A stretch of DNA of 5,256 nucleotides from Patescibacteria group bacterium (lineage in GTDB: Bacteria; Patescibacteriota; Minisyncoccia; Portnoybacterales; GWB1-42-6), in contig JAHIST010000021.1 of assembly GCA_018818145.1 (NCBI GenBank), positions 1 to 5,256 on the forward strand, given 5' to 3'. This document shows, piece by piece, positions 5,062 to 5,256 of the stretch. Every line of letters begins with the position of its first letter. Positions within the stretch are counted from its first letter, which is position 1. Both the position numbers and the translations under genes were made by a program. Below the pieces are notes generated by a model. That model was not told the DNA's origin. It made no database searches and was given only the letters and a program-made list of their open reading frames with translations.

Positions 5062-5089
5062 GTTCTCTTTTGTCGGCACAAAAGAGAAC
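5062..5089. repeat. Perfect 12-bp hairpin after the right-hand gene
   Basis: GTTCTCTTTTGT (5062-5073) pairs perfectly with ACAAAAGAGAAC (5078-5089) around CGGC. It begins 9 bases after the stop codon of the gene at the right edge. No T-run follows on the minus strand, so it is not a normal terminator. It may protect the 3' end of that transcript or belong to the adjacent repeat element. Confidence 0.75.
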
Positions 5090-5098
5090 AAACGCAGT

Positions 5099-5256
5099 TT
5101 ACTCCGTTGGCAGCCCGATGGGCGGGCCGCCTTTCTTTACCTCAATATACGGAGTCACCGGCGCCTGAACGGCCATGGTCGGAAAATGATATACGGTCGC
5201 CATCTCCTCAATATTAAAAACATTTCCTTTTTCCCAAAAAGAGCGCTGGCGCAACA
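5099..5256 (-). CDS. C-terminal end of a gene upstream of the TraG-like ATPase (partial)
   Basis: Fifty-one C-terminal codons are visible, in frame from 5254 to a TAA at 5099-5101; the gene continues beyond the right edge. The peptide includes FNIEEMATVYHFPTMAVQAP and ends KKGGPPIGLPTE. From memory, this type of ending (EELAT-type helix, HFP, then a basic stretch and PP-x-GLP) resembles conserved proteins encoded next to TraG/VirD4-like ATPases in candidate phyla radiation genomes, which usually carry N-terminal membrane segments. That identity is inference, since only the tail is present. An ATG at 5201-5203 with GAGGAG just upstream could look like a start, but the frame is open and protein-like before it. 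Confidence 0.75.
   Translation of the reverse strand, partial: LRQRSFWEKGNVFNIEEMATVYHFPTMAVQAPVTPYIEVKKGGPPIGLPTE

Noticed and set aside
4845..5081. N-terminal 79-residue extension of the TraG-like ATPase
   Set aside because: It overlies nested inverted repeats, has no family resemblance, and the ATG at 4844 leads directly into a normal ATPase N-terminus.
5062..5089. Terminator of the right-hand gene
   Set aside because: Perfect stem but no T-run after it on the minus strand.

Overview
This 5.3 kb window carries two complete, recognisable housekeeping-type genes (mnmA on the minus strand, efp on the plus strand), one complete unrecognised cysteine-rich gene, one complete TraG/VirD4-like ATPase gene and the 3' end of a further gene cut by the right edge. 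Several traits together suggest the candidate phyla radiation (Patescibacteria, Parcubacteria-like): an elongation factor P whose loop tip reads MQQRKP instead of PGKG, a soluble TraG-like ATPase with a CxxC...CxxC domain behind a membrane-protein-type gene, weak or absent Shine-Dalgarno sites on most genes, and many palindromic repeats, some inside coding sequence. This placement is inference from gene character; no rRNA is present. All genes read with ordinary stop codons and no in-frame TGA was seen.

Layout. Positions 1-247 hold no firm gene: there is a 40-codon open frame without a start codon, overlapping a large inverted repeat (49-163) that ends near a T-run, so this is either the 3' end of a frameshifted gene or a structured RNA. 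Positions 248-1687 (minus) encode MnmA, 479 residues long and enlarged by about five in-frame insertions, most of them built from palindromic or repeated DNA. A rho-independent terminator (1715-1751) separates it from a 133-residue cysteine-rich protein (1777-2178, minus). The gap 2179-2358 holds two divergent promoters that appear to share their -35 region, followed by a strong branched hairpin just before efp (2359-2919, plus). A bidirectional terminator (2943-2984) lies between efp and the convergent ATPase gene (3009-4844, minus). Positions 4845-5098 are a non-coding spacer packed with nested inverted repeats, and 5099 to the right edge is the C-terminal coding end of an upstream gene on the same strand.

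How the parts relate. MnmA (tRNA wobble-uridine thiolation) and EF-P (rescue of ribosomes stalled at proline runs) both serve translation but lie on opposite strands and are not an operon. The truncated right-hand gene and the ATPase are co-directional and plausibly form a unit for DNA or protein movement across the envelope, although the 254-bp repeat-filled spacer means co-transcription is not certain. The most unusual feature is the set of repeat-derived peptide insertions in mnmA, which leave its active-site motifs intact and resemble in principle the Rickettsia palindromic elements known to insert in frame into genes.
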